DNA of 64,000 nucleotides from Oleiphilaceae bacterium (GCA_022447365.1 JAKVBL010000003.1:1-64000), one strand, 5' to 3'; shown: positions 32,923 through 44,733, counted from the first letter of the stretch. Notes: a model not told the origin generated them from the letters alone. Numbers and translations: made by a program.

Positions 32923-34053
32923 TTGACTAAACCCGCTATTTTAGCTCTTGAAGATGGCTCCATATTCAAGGGTATCTCTATCGGTGCAGATGGAGAAACT
33001 ACTGGAGAAGTTGTTTTTAACACCGCGATGACGGGGTATCAGGAAATTCTTACTGACCCATCATATGCAAAACAAATTGTTACTTTGACCTATCCTCACA
33101 TCGGTAATACTGGTGTTAATGAGGAAGATGTAGAAAGCGACCAAATTTGGTCAGCTGGTCTAGTAATTCGTAATCTTCCTTTGCTTGCTAGCTCATGGCG
33201 TAATGAGAAGCCATTAGATGTTTATCTCTCTGAAAATAATATTGTTGCGATCGCGGATATCGATACACGTCGTTTGACGCGTATTTTGCGCGAGAAGGGC
33301 GCCCAGAATGGTTGTATCCTCGCTGGTGATAATATTTCAGAAGAACTGGCATTAGAAAAAGCAAAAGCATTCCCTGGTCTTAAGGGAATGGATTTGGCAA
33401 AAGAAGTGACGCATCAAGAAGTCTATGAATGGACTGAAGCAGAATGGGACTTGAGCTCTGGTTATGCGCAAGCAAAAGATTCTGAGTTCCACGTAGTTGC
33501 TTACGACTTTGGTGTGAAGCGCAATATTCTGCGTATGCTTGCTGAACGCGGTTGTAAATTGACTGTGGTTCCAGCACAAACTCCTGCAAGTGACGTGCTT
33601 GCTTTGAACCCTGATGGGGTCTTCCTCTCTAATGGTCCAGGTGACCCAGAGCCATGTGACTATGCAATTTCTTCGATTCAAGAAATTCTAGAGACTAAAA
33701 AGCCAGTGTTTGGTATTTGTCTTGGTCATCAGTTGTTAGCACTAGCGAGCGGCGCAAAAACGGTCAAGATGAAGTTTGGTCATCACGGTGCGAACCACCC
33801 TGTTCAAGATTTGGCGACGGGCGAAGTGATGATTACGAGTCAGAACCATGGTTTTGCGGTGGACGAAGAGTCGTTGCCTCGTAACATCCAAGCAACACAT
33901 AAATCTTTGTTTGATGGAAGTTTGCAGGGTATCAAGCGCACAGATACTCCGGCTTATAGTTTTCAGGGTCACCCAGAAGCAAGCCCAGGGCCGCATGATG
34001 TAGCGCCATTATTTGACCAATTTATTGCTGAAATGCGTAAAGCGGCAAAATAA
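32923..34053 (+). CDS. carA: Carbamoyl-phosphate synthase small subunit
   Basis: CarA hydrolyses glutamine and passes ammonia to CarB for carbamoyl phosphate, used in pyrimidine and arginine synthesis. The start is probably TTG 32923 ([15 protein letters not shown]) six bases after GAGGAA; GTG 32920 is the alternative, both rare. The 376-residue protein has the N-terminal CPSase domain ([16 protein letters not shown]) and a class I amidotransferase with [10 protein letters not shown], the nucleophile in [12 protein letters not shown], and [12 protein letters not shown]. Confidence 0.96.
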   Translation: MTKPAILALEDGSIFKGISIGADGETTGEVVFNTAMTGYQEILTDPSYAKQIVTLTYPHIGNTGVNEEDVESDQIWSAGLVIRNLPLLASSWRNEKPLDVYLSENNIVAIADIDTRRLTRILREKGAQNGCILAGDNISEELALEKAKAFPGLKGMDLAKEVTHQEVYEWTEAEWDLSSGYAQAKDSEFHVVAYDFGVKRNILRMLAERGCKLTVVPAQTPASDVLALNPDGVFLSNGPGDPEPCDYAISSIQEILETKKPVFGICLGHQLLALASGAKTVKMKFGHHGANHPVQDLATGEVMITSQNHGFAVDEESLPRNIQATHKSLFDGSLQGIKRTDTPAYSFQGHPEASPGPHDVAPLFDQFIAEMRKAAK

Positions 34054-34071
34054 ACAAAATATGAATTATCG

Positions 34072-34093
34072 AGCGGCTCCTAAGGGAGCCGCT
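34072..34093 (+). other. Hairpin between carA and carB
   Basis: AGCGGCTCC and GGAGCCGCT form a perfect 9-bp stem with a TAAG loop followed only by TTTC. It could attenuate carB or be an RNA-processing site. Confidence 0.5.
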
Positions 34094-34128
34094 TTCGAAG
34101 ACAAATTGTAAAAGTGGAACGAAATTAG

Positions 34129-37100
34129 ATGCCAAAGCGTACCGACATAAAGAGTATTCTTATTATTGGAGCGGGCCCGATCGTCATCGGTCAGGCGTGT
34201 GAATTTGATTACTCAGGCGCACAAGCCTGTAAGGCACTTCGCGAAGAAGGTTATCGAGTGATCCTCGTTAATTCCAATCCTGCGACTATCATGACTGATC
34301 CGGCGATGGCGGATGCAACTTATATTGAGCCAATTACTTGGGAAACGGTTGCACGTATTATTGAGCAAGAGCGCCCAGACGCATTACTCCCAACCATGGG
34401 TGGTCAAACAGCGCTAAACTGCGCTTTAGATCTTGAGCGCGAGGGTGTGCTTGAGAAGTTTGGTGTTGAGATGATCGGTGCTAACGCTGATACGATCGAT
34501 AAAGCAGAAGATCGTGATCGTTTTGATAAGGCGATGAAAGCGATTGGTCTTGAAACGCCGCGTTCTGGTATCGCACACAGTATGGAAGAAGCGGTTGGCC
34601 TGATCGACGAGCTAGGCTTTCCATGTATTATTCGTCCTTCGTTTACCATGGGTGGTAGCGGAGGCGGTATCGCATATAACCGCGAAGAGTTTGAAGAAAT
34701 CTGTGCTCGCGGCTTGGATATGTCGCCAACAAATGAGCTTCTCATTGATGAGTCTTTGATCGGTTGGAAAGAATACGAGATGGAAGTTGTCCGCGATAAG
34801 AAGGACAACTGCATCATCATTTGTTCGATTGAAAACTTCGATGCAATGGGTGTTCATACGGGTGACTCGATTACTGTAGCGCCAGCGCAAACACTTACAG
34901 ATAAAGAATACCAAATCATGCGTAACGCATCGCTTGCGGTACTTCGTGAGATCGGTGTTGAAACGGGTGGTTCGAACGTACAGTTTGGTATTAGTCCAAC
35001 GACTGGTCGTATGGTTGTTATCGAGATGAATCCGCGTGTATCTCGCTCGTCTGCACTTGCGTCTAAAGCGACTGGTTTCCCAATCGCAAAAGTTGCTGCG
35101 AAGTTGGCAGTTGGCTACACGCTCGATGAACTTCAAAACGATATTACTGGCGGTGCAACACCTGCATCGTTCGAACCTGCAATCGACTACGTTGTAACGA
35201 AGATCCCTCGTTTTACTTTTGAAAAATTCCCACAAGCGGATGCGACATTGACGACTCAGATGAAGTCGGTCGGTGAGGTGATGTCGATCGGACGTACTTT
35301 CCAAGAGTCATTCCAGAAAGCTATTCGTGGTTTAGAAGTTGGCTCTTATGGATTTGAGCCGATTCTTGATATCACCTCGGATAATGCAATGGATACCTTG
35401 CGTGGTGAATTAAGCACGCCAAGCGCAGAGCGTATCTGGTATTTGGGTGATGCATTCCGTGCAGGTATGAGCATCGATGAGATTTATGGTCTAACTGGTA
35501 TCGATCCTTGGTTCTTGGTTCAAATCGAAGACATCATTGAAGAAGAGCAAGTTGTTTCAAATATGATTCGCTCTGATCTTACTTCGGAAGCAGTGCGTCG
35601 ATTGAAACGCAAAGGTTTCTCTGATCACCGTTTGGCATCATTGTTGGACTTGAGTGAAAAAGAAGTTCGTAATATTCGTCAAGACTTCGGTATCCGTCCA
35701 GTTTACAAGCGCGTTGATACCTGTGCTGCTGAGTTCTCGACTGCCACAGCGTATATGTACTCAAGTTATGAAGAAGAGTGTGAAGCGCAAACGTCTGATC
35801 GCGAGAAAATTGTTGTTATTGGCGGTGGTCCTAACCGTATTGGTCAAGGTATTGAGTTTGATTACTGCTGTGTACACGCTGCGCTTGCAATGCGTGAAGA
35901 TGGCTATGAAACGATCATGATCAACTGTAATCCAGAGACAGTTTCAACGGATTACGATACTTCAGACCGTTTGTACTTCGAATCTATTACGCTTGAAGAC
36001 GTACTAGAAATTATCGAACTAGAAAAACCGAAAGGTGTGATCGTGCACTACGGTGGTCAAACACCACTTAAGCTTGCGCGTGGCCTTGAAGATGCTGGTG
36101 TGCCGATTATCGGTACTAGCCCTGATGCGATTGACCGTGCCGAAGATCGTGAGCGTTTCCAGCAAATGATTCAGCGTTTAGGGTTGAAGCAGCCAAATAA
36201 CGCGACAGTGCGTAGCCTTGAAGAAGGTATCGTGGCAGCGAATGAAATTGGCTATCCATTGGTTGTTCGTCCATCTTATGTACTTGGTGGCCGAGCGATG
36301 GAAATCGTCTACAAAGAAGACGAGCTTGTGCGTTACATGAAAGATGCTGTTCAAGTGTCTAACGATAGCCCTGTTTTGCTTGACCACTTCTTGAATTCTG
36401 CAATTGAAGTGGATATTGATGCGATCTCAGATGGTAAGCAAGTCGTGATTGGCGCAATTATGCAGCACATCGAGCAGGCGGGTGTTCACTCTGGTGACTC
36501 GGCTTGTTCACTACCTCCATATACATTGTCTGCAGATGTTCAAGACGAAATGCGTGAAGCGGTTAAGTCGATGGCTTTAGAGCTTGGCGTTGTCGGTTTG
36601 ATGAATACGCAGCTCGCTTATCAGGATGGTGAAATTTACGTGATCGAAGTGAACCCACGTGCGTCACGTACCGTACCATTCGTGTCAAAAGCGATTGGTA
36701 CCTCATTAGCGAAAGTTGCAGCTCGTGTAATGGCGGGTAAAACTCTAGAAGAGCTAGATTTTACAACTGAGATCATCCCAGAGCACTTCAGTGTTAAAGA
36801 GTCAGTATTCCCATTTAAGAAGTTCCCAGCAGTTGACCCGATCCTTGGTCCTGAGATGAAGTCTACGGGCGAAGTTATGGGTGTTGGTGAAACCTTCGAT
36901 GAGGCGTTTGCTAAAGGTTTTATCGCGACAGGTGAAACACTTCCTGCATCAGGCAAGGCATTCTTGAGTGTTCGTGACGTAGACAAAGAAGGTGTTGTTG
37001 AACTTGCGAAACTTCTTGTTGAGGGTGGCTTTAGCTTAGTTGCAACGCGTGGTACTGCTCAGGCAATTGAGGAAGCAGGCATGGAAGTTAGTGTTGTGAA

Positions 37101-37335
37101 TAAAGTGCGTGAAGGTCGTCCACACGTTGTTGACGTAATTAAGAATGAAGATATTTCTTTGATCGTCAATACTACGGAAGGGCGTCAAGCAATCAAAGAC
37201 TCTTCGCATATCCGTCAATCTGCGTTGCAGAAGAAGATTGCTTACAGTACTACTTTGTGGGGTGGTGAAGCGATCGCGCGTGCGATTCGTTTTGGCTCAA
37301 ATGAAAAAGTGCGTCGCTTGCAGGATTTGCACTAA
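34129..37335 (+). CDS. carB: Carbamoyl-phosphate synthase large subunit
   Basis: CarB carries out the two ATP-dependent phosphorylations that make carbamoyl phosphate. At 1,068 residues it has the normal two homologous halves: [19 protein letters not shown] opens the first and [19 protein letters not shown] the second, each with an ATP-grasp ([10 protein letters not shown] and [10 protein letters not shown]) and a conserved [12 protein letters not shown] or [12 protein letters not shown] strand. The C-terminal MGS-like domain ([22 protein letters not shown]) is the allosteric site for UMP and ornithine. Confidence 0.98.
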   Translation: MPKRTDIKSILIIGAGPIVIGQACEFDYSGAQACKALREEGYRVILVNSNPATIMTDPAMADATYIEPITWETVARIIEQERPDALLPTMGGQTALNCALDLEREGVLEKFGVEMIGANADTIDKAEDRDRFDKAMKAIGLETPRSGIAHSMEEAVGLIDELGFPCIIRPSFTMGGSGGGIAYNREEFEEICARGLDMSPTNELLIDESLIGWKEYEMEVVRDKKDNCIIICSIENFDAMGVHTGDSITVAPAQTLTDKEYQIMRNASLAVLREIGVETGGSNVQFGISPTTGRMVVIEMNPRVSRSSALASKATGFPIAKVAAKLAVGYTLDELQNDITGGATPASFEPAIDYVVTKIPRFTFEKFPQADATLTTQMKSVGEVMSIGRTFQESFQKAIRGLEVGSYGFEPILDITSDNAMDTLRGELSTPSAERIWYLGDAFRAGMSIDEIYGLTGIDPWFLVQIEDIIEEEQVVSNMIRSDLTSEAVRRLKRKGFSDHRLASLLDLSEKEVRNIRQDFGIRPVYKRVDTCAAEFSTATAYMYSSYEEECEAQTSDREKIVVIGGGPNRIGQGIEFDYCCVHAALAMREDGYETIMINCNPETVSTDYDTSDRLYFESITLEDVLEIIELEKPKGVIVHYGGQTPLKLARGLEDAGVPIIGTSPDAIDRAEDRERFQQMIQRLGLKQPNNATVRSLEEGIVAANEIGYPLVVRPSYVLGGRAMEIVYKEDELVRYMKDAVQVSNDSPVLLDHFLNSAIEVDIDAISDGKQVVIGAIMQHIEQAGVHSGDSACSLPPYTLSADVQDEMREAVKSMALELGVVGLMNTQLAYQDGEIYVIEVNPRASRTVPFVSKAIGTSLAKVAARVMAGKTLEELDFTTEIIPEHFSVKESVFPFKKFPAVDPILGPEMKSTGEVMGVGETFDEAFAKGFIATGETLPASGKAFLSVRDVDKEGVVELAKLLVEGGFSLVATRGTAQAIEEAGMEVSVVNKVREGRPHVVDVIKNEDISLIVNTTEGRQAIKDSSHIRQSALQKKIAYSTTLWGGEAIARAIRFGSNEKVRRLQDLH

Positions 37336-37384
37336 AGCAAGGCTATACTGATTAGCAGGATATAAAGCAAATTATAGGAAAACT

Positions 37385-37861
37385 ATGAATCGTATTCCGA
37401 TGACAGTGCAAGGCGAAGCCGCCTTGCGCGAAGAATTAGTTCAATTAAAAACCGTAGAACGTCCTCGTGTTATTGAGGCGATCGCTGATGCTCGTGAGCA
37501 TGGCGATTTGAAAGAAAATGCTGAATACCATGCAGCGCGTGAGCAGCAGAGCTTTATTGAAGGACGCATTCAAGAAATTGAAGGTAAGCTTTCTAATGCG
37601 CAGGTGATTGACGTTGCGGCAATTGAGCCTTCAGGAAAAGTAATTTTTGGCTCAACGGTAACATTGTTGAAAATCGACGATGACTCAGAAGTGAAGTATC
37701 AAATCGTTGGCGAAGATGAGGCGGATATTAAGCTTGGCAAGATTTCTGTTTCTTCACCGATCGCTCGTGCTTTGATTGGCAAGAACGAAGGCGACGTTGC
37801 TTCTGTTCGTGTGCCAGACGGTATTGTCGAGTATGAAATCGACGAGGTTGAGCATATTTAA
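37385..37861 (+). CDS. greA: Transcription elongation factor GreA
   Basis: GreA rescues backtracked RNA polymerase by stimulating transcript cleavage. The 158-residue protein has the N-terminal coiled coil with the acidic tip ([24 protein letters not shown] and E at the loop) and the C-terminal FKBP-like domain ([27 protein letters not shown]). It follows carB by 49 bases. Confidence 0.97.
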   Translation: MNRIPMTVQGEAALREELVQLKTVERPRVIEAIADAREHGDLKENAEYHAAREQQSFIEGRIQEIEGKLSNAQVIDVAAIEPSGKVIFGSTVTLLKIDDDSEVKYQIVGEDEADIKLGKISVSSPIARALIGKNEGDVASVRVPDGIVEYEIDEVEHI

Positions 37862-37880
37862 TCGCTAGGCCTTGCAAACA

Positions 37881-37911
37881 AAAAAAGCGCTCATGAACGA
37901 GCGCTTTTTTT
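37881..37911. terminator. Bidirectional terminator between greA and yhbY
   Basis: AAAAAAGCGCTC and GAGCGCTTTTTT form a 12-bp stem with an ATGAAC loop. A-rich and T-rich flanks let it serve both convergent genes. Confidence 0.92.
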
Positions 37912-37942
37912 GTTTTCGAGTTTTGATTCTTACAGCTTTGAT

Positions 37943-38251
37943 CTACATTCTGATCAAGTTTGATAGCTTCGGATTTGGCTTTTTGCTACGGCGAAGCAAT
38001 ACGACGATTTTGCCGATGATTTGAACTTGCGTGGCATTTGTTTTTTCCGCCATTTCAGTCATAGCTTGTGCGCGAAACTCACGATCATTTGACGCAACTT
38101 TTACTTTGATCAATTCGTGTTGTTCTAATGCGCGATCTAACTCTTCAAGTAAACCCTCGCTGACTCCTTTATCACCCACTATAATGATCGGGTTTAGGTT
38201 ATGGGCAATGGCGCGAAGTTGTTTTTTCTCGGCGGCGCTAAGTGTTGTCAT
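37943..38251 (-). CDS. yhbY: CRM-domain RNA-binding protein YhbY
   Basis: This 102-residue protein is a single CRM/YhbY domain: LSAAEKKQLRAIAHNLNPIIIVGDKGVSEGLLEELDRALEQHELIKVKV, with the conserved G-x-x-G loop, ending KIVVLLRRSKKP. It associates with pre-50S ribosomes in E. coli. It is divergent from rlmE, a common arrangement. Confidence 0.95.
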   Translation of the reverse strand: MTTLSAAEKKQLRAIAHNLNPIIIVGDKGVSEGLLEELDRALEQHELIKVKVASNDREFRAQAMTEMAEKTNATQVQIIGKIVVLLRRSKKPNPKLSNLIRM

Positions 38252-38350
38252 GTTTGAATCCTGTAAATATTTCGGCGCAAGTGTACAGTCTGGCCGAAAG
38301 AAACCAAAGTCAATATTTTAAAACTATCACCATTATAGAAGAGCATTACT

Positions 38351-38968
38351 ATGGCGCGTTCTAAGTCTAGCGGTCGTTGGCTAAAAGAGCACTTTGATGA
38401 TCAGTATGTGAAACGATCTCAAGAAGATGGATATAGATCTCGTGCAAGCTACAAACTGATCGAATTGCATGAAAAAGACAAATTATTTCGCAAAGGTATG
38501 ACGGTGATTGATCTTGGCGCAGCGCCCGGTGGTTGGACTCAAGTAGCCGCGGAGTATATTGGAGACTCTGGTAAAGTCGTTGCTAGCGATATTTTGGCTA
38601 TGGATCCATTGCCTGATGTGAGCTTCATTCAAGGTGATTTCACCGATGATCAAGTCTTTGAAAATATATTGGCAGAAATTGATGGAAAGGTAGATCTTGT
38701 AATTTCAGATATGGCCCCCAATATGAGTGGTAACGCAGCGGTGGATATTCCATCCGCAATGTATTTAGTGGAGCTTGCTTTGGATATGGCTAACCACACC
38801 TTGAAACCGGGCGGTAATTTTGTCGCGAAGGTTTTTCAAGGAGAAGGTTTTGATGAACTTCTTAAGCAAATGCGCACAATGTTTACTAAGGTCTATTCCC
38901 GTAAGCCTGATGCTTCGCGTGCACGTTCGCGTGAGGTGTACCAAATAGGTATTGGTTTTAAGGGCTAG
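38351..38968 (+). CDS. rlmE: 23S rRNA 2'-O-ribose methyltransferase RlmE (FtsJ)
   Basis: RlmE methylates U2552 in the 23S rRNA A loop late in 50S assembly. The 205-residue protein has [31 protein letters not shown], the SAM motif [28 protein letters not shown] with the catalytic Asp, and the basic [15 protein letters not shown] supplying Lys. The K-D-K catalytic set is complete. It is upstream of ftsH as in E. coli. Confidence 0.97.
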   Translation: MARSKSSGRWLKEHFDDQYVKRSQEDGYRSRASYKLIELHEKDKLFRKGMTVIDLGAAPGGWTQVAAEYIGDSGKVVASDILAMDPLPDVSFIQGDFTDDQVFENILAEIDGKVDLVISDMAPNMSGNAAVDIPSAMYLVELALDMANHTLKPGGNFVAKVFQGEGFDELLKQMRTMFTKVYSRKPDASRARSREVYQIGIGFKG

Positions 38969-39080
38969 AGCTTGGAAAGCTTAAAAATTATATAAGATCG
39001 TTAAATAGCTAATTTAAGAATCTACTTGTATATTTTAAGTCGTAATACACACATCACTTTGTAATTGAGAGGGGTTTCTC

Positions 39081-41021
39081 TTGAACGATATGGTCAAGAA
39101 TCTGGTACTTTGGTTGGTGATCGCAGCCGTGTTGCTGACGGTGTTTAACAACTTCAGCGCACAGCAAAAAACGCAAGCAATGAACTATTCACAGTTTATT
39201 GAGCTTGTTCAGAGTGGGCAGGTCCGCCAAGTTGAAATTGATGGATTGCGTTTTGAAGTCGAAACTTCAGACAACCGTCGTTATTCAACCGTTCGACCAA
39301 TGGTCGAAGATCCAAAGCTAATGGATGAGTTGATTAACAATAACGTTACGGTGATCGGTAAGGAACCAGAGAAACAAAGTATCTGGTCGCAGCTGTTAGT
39401 CGCCTCATTTCCAATTCTCGTGATTATTCTCGTCTTCATGTTTTTCATGCGCCAGATGCAAGGTGGCGGCGGTGGCAAAGGGCCGATGTCGTTTGGTAAG
39501 AGCAAAGCGCGACTGATGAGTGAAGATCAAATTAAAACGACATTTGCTGATGTGGCGGGTGTTGATGAAGCCAAAGAAGACGTGAAAGAACTTGTGGAAT
39601 TTTTGCGTGACCCAAGCAAATTCCAGCGCTTGGGTGGTAAAATTCCACGCGGTGTCTTGATGGTCGGTCAGCCTGGTACGGGTAAGACACTATTGGCGAA
39701 AGCGATCGCTGGTGAAGCAAAGGTTCCGTTCTTCTCTATCTCAGGTTCAGACTTTGTTGAGATGTTTGTGGGGGTGGGTGCATCCCGCGTGCGAGACATG
39801 TTCGAGCAAGCTAAAAAGCAAAGCCCCTGTATTATATTTATCGATGAGATCGATGCTGTGGGTCGTCATCGTGGCGCTGGCCTTGGTGGTGGACACGACG
39901 AGCGTGAGCAGACATTAAACCAGCTGCTTGTTGAAATGGATGGCTTCGAGGGTAGTGAAGGTGTCATTGTTATCGCTGCGACGAATCGTCCTGACGTTCT
40001 CGATCCAGCGCTGTTACGCCCAGGTCGTTTCGACCGACAGGTTGTAGTTGGCTTGCCTGACATTCTTGGTCGTGAACAAATACTTAAAGTGCACATGAAG
40101 AAAGTCCCTCTAGGTGACGACGTGGATGCAGCAGTTATGGCGCGTGGTACTCCGGGCTTCTCTGGTGCAGATTTGGCCAACCTTGTAAATGAAGCTTCTC
40201 TGTTTGCGGCGCGTGCGAACAAGCGTACTGTTGGTATGGTTGAGTTTGAGTTGGCTAAAGACAAAATCATGATGGGCGCTGAGCGTAAATCGATGGTTAT
40301 GTCTGACAAAGAAAAGCTAAATACTGCTTATCATGAAGCGGGACACGCGATTGTAGGTCGCCTCATGCCGGAGCATGATCCAGTCTACAAGGTGAGTATT
40401 ATTCCTCGCGGGCGAGCGCTTGGTGTGACGATGTTCTTGCCAGAAGAAGACCGTTATAGCATGAGTCGTCAGCACTTGATCAGCAACATTTGCTCTTTGT
40501 ACGGCGGTCGTATTGCTGAGGAAATGACGCTTGGTCCAGAAGGTGTTACGACAGGTGCGTCAAACGATATTGAGCGTGCAACAGATATTGCGCGTAACAT
40601 GGTAACGAAGTGGGGCTTGTCAGCGAAGCTTGGTCCCTTGAAGTACGACGAAGCGCAAGAAGAGGTGTTTCTCGGCAAATCTGCAGGCGGGTCTACTTCT
40701 CATGTTTCAGGTTCGACGCAGGCCAGTATCGATGAGGAAGTCCGTTCAATCGTTGACCAGTGTTATTCGACGGCGCAGCGAGTCTTAGAAGAAAATCGCT
40801 CCAAGCTAGATGCAATGGCTGATGCTTTGATGAAGTATGAGACGATCGATACTCCTCAAATCGATGACATTATGAATGACAAAACACCTCGTCCGCCGAA
40901 AGGTTGGGGTGATAATGGTTCTAATGATGCCGGTGGTAGTGCAGCTTCTGAAGCGGAAGACGTAACGCAGGAGCGTGATGCGCCGTCTGATAGCGTTGGT
41001 GGGCCTGCAGAAGGTCACTAA
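39081..41021 (+). CDS. ftsH: ATP-dependent zinc metalloprotease FtsH
   Basis: FtsH degrades membrane proteins and regulators such as sigma-32 and LpxC in E. coli. The 646-residue protein starts at TTG 39081 behind GAGGGG; ATG 39090 would remove only three residues. Two membrane spans flank a periplasmic domain, followed by Walker A GQPGTGKT, Walker [11 protein letters not shown], the SRH region (RPGRFDRQ) and the zinc site HEAGH. The Gly/Ser-rich C-terminus is disordered. Confidence 0.97.
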   Translation: MNDMVKNLVLWLVIAAVLLTVFNNFSAQQKTQAMNYSQFIELVQSGQVRQVEIDGLRFEVETSDNRRYSTVRPMVEDPKLMDELINNNVTVIGKEPEKQSIWSQLLVASFPILVIILVFMFFMRQMQGGGGGKGPMSFGKSKARLMSEDQIKTTFADVAGVDEAKEDVKELVEFLRDPSKFQRLGGKIPRGVLMVGQPGTGKTLLAKAIAGEAKVPFFSISGSDFVEMFVGVGASRVRDMFEQAKKQSPCIIFIDEIDAVGRHRGAGLGGGHDEREQTLNQLLVEMDGFEGSEGVIVIAATNRPDVLDPALLRPGRFDRQVVVGLPDILGREQILKVHMKKVPLGDDVDAAVMARGTPGFSGADLANLVNEASLFAARANKRTVGMVEFELAKDKIMMGAERKSMVMSDKEKLNTAYHEAGHAIVGRLMPEHDPVYKVSIIPRGRALGVTMFLPEEDRYSMSRQHLISNICSLYGGRIAEEMTLGPEGVTTGASNDIERATDIARNMVTKWGLSAKLGPLKYDEAQEEVFLGKSAGGSTSHVSGSTQASIDEEVRSIVDQCYSTAQRVLEENRSKLDAMADALMKYETIDTPQIDDIMNDKTPRPPKGWGDNGSNDAGGSAASEAEDVTQERDAPSDSVGGPAEGH

Positions 41022-41041
41022 GTTAAAATTGTAATAATAAG

Positions 41042-41067
41042 GCGCGGCTTGGTCCGCGCTTTTTTTA
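41042..41067 (+). terminator. Terminator after ftsH
   Basis: GCGCGG and CCGCGC form a 6-bp GC stem followed by eight bases rich in T. It ends 11 bases before the folP start, so folP, like dapB, is placed almost on top of a terminator. Confidence 0.75.
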
Positions 41068-41077
41068 TGGGTGCGTT

Positions 41078-41881
41078 ATGGATTTTTCTACCCCCAAAAT
41101 TATGGGGATACTCAATGTGACTCCGGACTCTTTCTCTGATGGTGGAAAGTTTTCTAACCTCGATCTCGCGATTTCGCAAGCTCTTCGGATGGTTGAGCAA
41201 GGTGCCTCGATTATAGATATCGGTGGTGAGTCAACACGCCCTGGTGCGGTTGAAGTGTCGCTGCAAGAGGAAATGGATCGTGTCTTGCCGGTTGTTGAAA
41301 AGCTTCGAGCAGAAACGGATGTCACGATCTCCTTAGATACCAGTTCGCCTGAGCTGATGAGGGAGGGTGCGGCTTTAGGTGTTTGGATGATCAATGATGT
41401 GCGCGCATTTCAGAGAGAGGGGGCGCTTGAGGTTGTTGGTGAATCAGATGTATATGTTTGCGCAATGCATATGCAGGGCAAGCCCATATCTATGCAAGAT
41501 TCACCTGAGTACGGGAGTGTTGTGGATGATGTGTCGCAGTTTCTGCAAGGCCGTGTGGAAGCATTGATTGGGTCAGGAGTACAAAAAGAGAAAATTGTTC
41601 TAGATCCCGGTTTTGGCTTCGGTAAAACGCTCGCGCATAACTTGAGTTTGTTAAAACATTTAGACCAATTCCAGTATTTGGGCTCGCCTTTGTTGGTAGG
41701 GATCTCGCGCAAAAGTATGATTGGTACAGTGCTCGATAAGGATGTGGATCAGCGTTTAATCGGTAGTGTTGCAGCAGCCTTGCTATCATTAGAACGTGGC
41801 GCTTCGATTTTGCGGGTTCACGATGTTGCTGAAACGGCAGATGCGCTTAAAATATGGCAGGCAATGAAGTTAGCTAAGTAA
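41078..41881 (+). CDS. folP: Dihydropteroate synthase
   Basis: FolP joins p-aminobenzoate to the pterin pyrophosphate in folate synthesis and is the target of sulfonamides. The 267-residue TIM-barrel protein has MGILNVTPDSFSDGG, the second signature IIDIGGESTRPGA, ILDPG-type VLDPGFGFGKT and the late ISRKSMIG and LRVHDV segments. No unusual loop change is evident. It precedes glmM as in most gammaproteobacteria. Confidence 0.96.
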   Translation: MDFSTPKIMGILNVTPDSFSDGGKFSNLDLAISQALRMVEQGASIIDIGGESTRPGAVEVSLQEEMDRVLPVVEKLRAETDVTISLDTSSPELMREGAALGVWMINDVRAFQREGALEVVGESDVYVCAMHMQGKPISMQDSPEYGSVVDDVSQFLQGRVEALIGSGVQKEKIVLDPGFGFGKTLAHNLSLLKHLDQFQYLGSPLLVGISRKSMIGTVLDKDVDQRLIGSVAAALLSLERGASILRVHDVAETADALKIWQAMKLAK

Positions 41882-41908
41882 CACTTACAAGAATTAAGAG
41901 AGAGAATA

Positions 41909-43252
41909 ATGGCAGACAGGAAGTATTTTGGGACGGATGGAATTCGTGGTCGATTAGGTGAGGGAGCAATTACACCCGAGTTTATGCTCAAGCTTGGCTG
42001 GGCTTGTGGTCAGGTGTTTAAAAAACAAGGTACCAAGAATAAGGTCATTATTGGAAAAGATACGCGCATTTCAGGTTATTTATTTGAAGCGGCGCTAGAG
42101 GCTGGCTTGTCCGCGGCCGGTGTGGGTGTACGTTTGATTGGTCCAATGCCTACTCCAGCAGTTGCTTATTTGACGCGCACATATCGCGCGAATGCCGGAA
42201 TTGTTATCAGTGCGTCGCACAATCCATATCAAGACAATGGCATTAAGTTTTTCTCTTCTGAGGGCATGAAGCTTGATGATGATATAGAGCTGGAGATTGA
42301 ATCATGGCTCGACAAAGACCTAGAAGTTGTTCCGCCAGCGGAGTTGGGGAAAGCAAAACGGATTGATGATGCTGTTGGTCGTTATGTTGAATATTGCAAA
42401 AGCACAATACCGAACAAGATGGACCTTGAAGGTATGGATATCGTCTTAGATTGTGCGCACGGCTCAACTTATCAAGTGGCTCCCTATGTGTTCAGAGAGC
42501 TAGGCGCGAATGTGACCGCTATTGGTGTTGAACCGGACGGATTAAATATAAATCGTGGATTTGGCTCTACTAGCCCAGAAGCGTTGGTGGCAAAAGTAAA
42601 AGAGCTGAACGCAGATTTAGGTATTGCTTTTGATGGCGATGGCGATCGTGTTGTGATGGTGACTGGCGAAGGTCAGATTGTTGATGGCGACGAGCTCATT
42701 TTTATCATATCAAAAGATCGTATTGATCAAGGCGCGATGGATGGTGGTGTTGTCGGTACTCAAATGACGAACTTTGGTGTCGAAGTCGCATTTAACGAGG
42801 CAGGTATACCTTTCACTCGTGCAAAAGTGGGTGATCGATATGTCATGGAGCAGCTTAAAGAGAAAGGTTGGCTTCTGGGTGGTGAAGGGTCCGGGCATTT
42901 AATTTGTTTCGATAAGTCGACTACTGGCGATGGTATTGTCTCAGCTCTGCAAGTACTTCACGCCATGTGGCGCAGGAAGATGAGTTTGTCAGATTTAGCT
43001 GGAGAGATGACAAAGCTTCCTCAGGTGCTCAAGAATGTAAAAGTCGCTGAGCGCTGTAACCCTTTAGATAACGAAATCGTAGCCACTGCGGTTACTCAGC
43101 AAGAGGCGCGATTTGAGGGAAGAGGACGTGTATTGCTCCGAGCTTCGGGTACTGAACCCCTGATTCGTGTGATGGCTGAAGGCGAAGATTCGGCGTTAGT
43201 TAATGATGTGGTGGATCAGCTTGTTTCAGTCGTCACTGAAAATCTCGCTTAA
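41909..43252 (+). CDS. glmM: Phosphoglucosamine mutase
   Basis: GlmM turns glucosamine-6-phosphate into glucosamine-1-phosphate for UDP-GlcNAc, the precursor of peptidoglycan and LPS. The 447-residue protein has [13 protein letters not shown], the active-site phosphoserine loop [19 protein letters not shown], the metal loop DGDGDRV, the sugar loop GGEGSGHL and the phosphate loop [12 protein letters not shown]. All four catalytic loops are intact. Confidence 0.97.
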   Translation: MADRKYFGTDGIRGRLGEGAITPEFMLKLGWACGQVFKKQGTKNKVIIGKDTRISGYLFEAALEAGLSAAGVGVRLIGPMPTPAVAYLTRTYRANAGIVISASHNPYQDNGIKFFSSEGMKLDDDIELEIESWLDKDLEVVPPAELGKAKRIDDAVGRYVEYCKSTIPNKMDLEGMDIVLDCAHGSTYQVAPYVFRELGANVTAIGVEPDGLNINRGFGSTSPEALVAKVKELNADLGIAFDGDGDRVVMVTGEGQIVDGDELIFIISKDRIDQGAMDGGVVGTQMTNFGVEVAFNEAGIPFTRAKVGDRYVMEQLKEKGWLLGGEGSGHLICFDKSTTGDGIVSALQVLHAMWRRKMSLSDLAGEMTKLPQVLKNVKVAERCNPLDNEIVATAVTQQEARFEGRGRVLLRASGTEPLIRVMAEGEDSALVNDVVDQLVSVVTENLA

Positions 43253-43333
43253 GTAAAAGTATGGGTTTTAATCGGCTTGTAGTTACGGAGCAACTCGGTT
43301 AGTATTTGCGCCCGCTTGACTTGAGGTAATGCT

Positions 43334-44086
43334 ATGCGTCGTAAACTAGTTGCTGGTAATTGGAAAATGAACGGTAACACCGAGTTTGCTGCGGAGTTTG
43401 CTCAAGACTTAAAAGCTAAGCTTGATGCTGCGGAAGTGACGTGCGATGTCATGATTGCTCCCTCTGCACCTTACCTCGCATTGCTAGCAAATGCGTTTAG
43501 CGAATCGAATATTCAGGTAGCCGCGCAAAATGTTGCGCAGTTTGATAAAGGCGCTTATACCGGTGAAGTTTCTGCTTCCATGTTAAGTGATTTGTCTTGT
43601 CAGGCTTCATTGATCGGGCATTCGGAGAGGCGTACTTTATTTGGCGAGACAGATGAAGTTGTCGCCGCGCAAGTATCGCAACTTGTTGAGCAAGGTATTA
43701 CGCCGGTGCTATGTGTTGGTGAAACGCTTGAAGAAAGAGAAGCGGGTAATGCGGAGCAGATTGTTGAAAATCAGCTCAAGGCAGTGCTAGAGAGGTTTTC
43801 GGTAGATCAGTTGAAAAACTTAGTAGTTGCCTATGAGCCTGTTTGGGCGATAGGTACGGGGTTGACTGCCACGCCTGATCAAGCACAAGAAATGCACGCT
43901 CATTTGCGCAGTGTGGCGCGAGAACTAGATGAGCAGTGGGCGGATTCGCTTACTATCCTTTACGGTGGAAGTGTAAACAGCAAAACAGCGAAAGAGTTGT
44001 TTGCTCAACCGGATATCGATGGCGGTCTAGTAGGTGGAGCGTCACTTAAAGTTGATGAGTTTTTTGAGATTTGTCAGTCGGCCTGA
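43334..44086 (+). CDS. tpiA: Triosephosphate isomerase
   Basis: TpiA interconverts dihydroxyacetone phosphate and glyceraldehyde-3-phosphate. The 250-residue TIM barrel has VAGNWKMNG (catalytic Lys), LIGHSERR (His), VAYEPVWAIGTG (Glu and loop 6) and ILYGGSV near the end. Its start follows TTGAGGTAATGCT. It is followed closely by secG, as in Pseudomonas. Confidence 0.98.
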   Translation: MRRKLVAGNWKMNGNTEFAAEFAQDLKAKLDAAEVTCDVMIAPSAPYLALLANAFSESNIQVAAQNVAQFDKGAYTGEVSASMLSDLSCQASLIGHSERRTLFGETDEVVAAQVSQLVEQGITPVLCVGETLEEREAGNAEQIVENQLKAVLERFSVDQLKNLVVAYEPVWAIGTGLTATPDQAQEMHAHLRSVARELDEQWADSLTILYGGSVNSKTAKELFAQPDIDGGLVGGASLKVDEFFEICQSA

Positions 44087-44117
44087 CGAATCGAGTTTGT
44101 AGTAGGTTGCGAGTAAT

Positions 44118-44477
44118 ATGGAATTTTTAGAAACAACGGTAATCGTAGTTCACATCTTGGTGTCGTTGGCGCTTGTTGTTCTTGTGCTATTGCAGCAAGG
44201 AAAAGGAGCAGAAGCGGGAGCCTCTTTTGGTGGCGGTGCTTCTCAAACAGTATTCGGTAGCCAAGGTAGCGGTAACTTCCTGACAAAGTCTACAAAATGG
44301 TTGGCTGTTGTATTTTTCGCGACCAGTATTAGTCTTGCTTATATTGCTAAAGAGCAAGCTGCATTGAGCGTTCAAGAAGCGACGACGCTTTCTACGCTAG
44401 AAACTCAAGAAAATTCTGAAGAAAGCCTTGAGTTGGAAGCGCAAAACGAAGACAATGCCGCTCCTGAATTGGAGTAG
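44118..44477 (+). CDS. secG: Protein-export membrane protein SecG
   Basis: SecG is the small subunit of the SecYEG translocon. The 119-residue protein has two membrane spans ([19 protein letters not shown] and [16 protein letters not shown]) flanking the conserved [31 protein letters not shown] loop. An acidic tail of about 40 residues (rich in E and N) follows the second span. The gene lies immediately before a tRNA-Leu gene. Confidence 0.95.
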   Translation: MEFLETTVIVVHILVSLALVVLVLLQQGKGAEAGASFGGGASQTVFGSQGSGNFLTKSTKWLAVVFFATSISLAYIAKEQAALSVQEATTLSTLETQENSEESLELEAQNEDNAAPELE

Positions 44478-44517
44478 CCAATAAGTTTTCACTTAATTGA
44501 GTTAATCAATTGAGTAT

Positions 44518-44603
44518 GCCGATGTGGTGGAATTGGTAGACACGCCATCTTGAGGGGGTGGTGAGCTATGCTCGTGACGGTTCAAATCCGTCCATCGGCA
44601 CCA
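44518..44603 (+). tRNA. tRNA-Leu (anticodon GAG), CCA encoded
   Basis: The 86-base cloverleaf has acceptor GCCGATG paired with CATCGGC, an anticodon loop CTTGAGG with GAG, a long variable arm (GGTGAGCTATGCTC) as in class II tRNAs, and GTTCAAATC as the T loop. The discriminator A and CCA are encoded. secG-tRNA-Leu-rimP is a known gammaproteobacterial order. Confidence 0.97.
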
Positions 44604-44613
44604 ATAATAAAAA

Positions 44614-44648
44614 AGCCCGCACTTGTACGAGTACGGGCTTTTTGTTTT
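44614..44648 (+). terminator. Terminator after tRNA-Leu
   Basis: AGCCCG and CGGGCT pair, with ACT/AGT extending the stem, followed by TTTTTG. It stands just before the strong promoter that drives the rimP leader. Confidence 0.88.
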
Positions 44649-44651
44649 ATG

Positions 44652-44680
44652 TTGACCCTTGCTGTATAGCTGCCTATAAT
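44652..44680 (+). promoter_or_regulatory. Strong sigma-70 promoter for the rimP-nusA-infB operon
   Basis: TTGACC at 44652-44657 and a perfect TATAAT at 44675-44680 are separated by 17 bases. Transcription should begin near 44687, giving a leader of about 170 bases before rimP. Confidence 0.85.
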
Positions 44681-44733
44681 GCCGCCAGTATTTGGAGCGG
44701 CTCAGAATTTCTGAGTTTGGGCTATACGCCAGT

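Noticed and set aside
34072-34093. Riboswitch or full terminator between carA and carB
   Set aside because: Only a simple hairpin with no T run; no ligand-binding core is visible.
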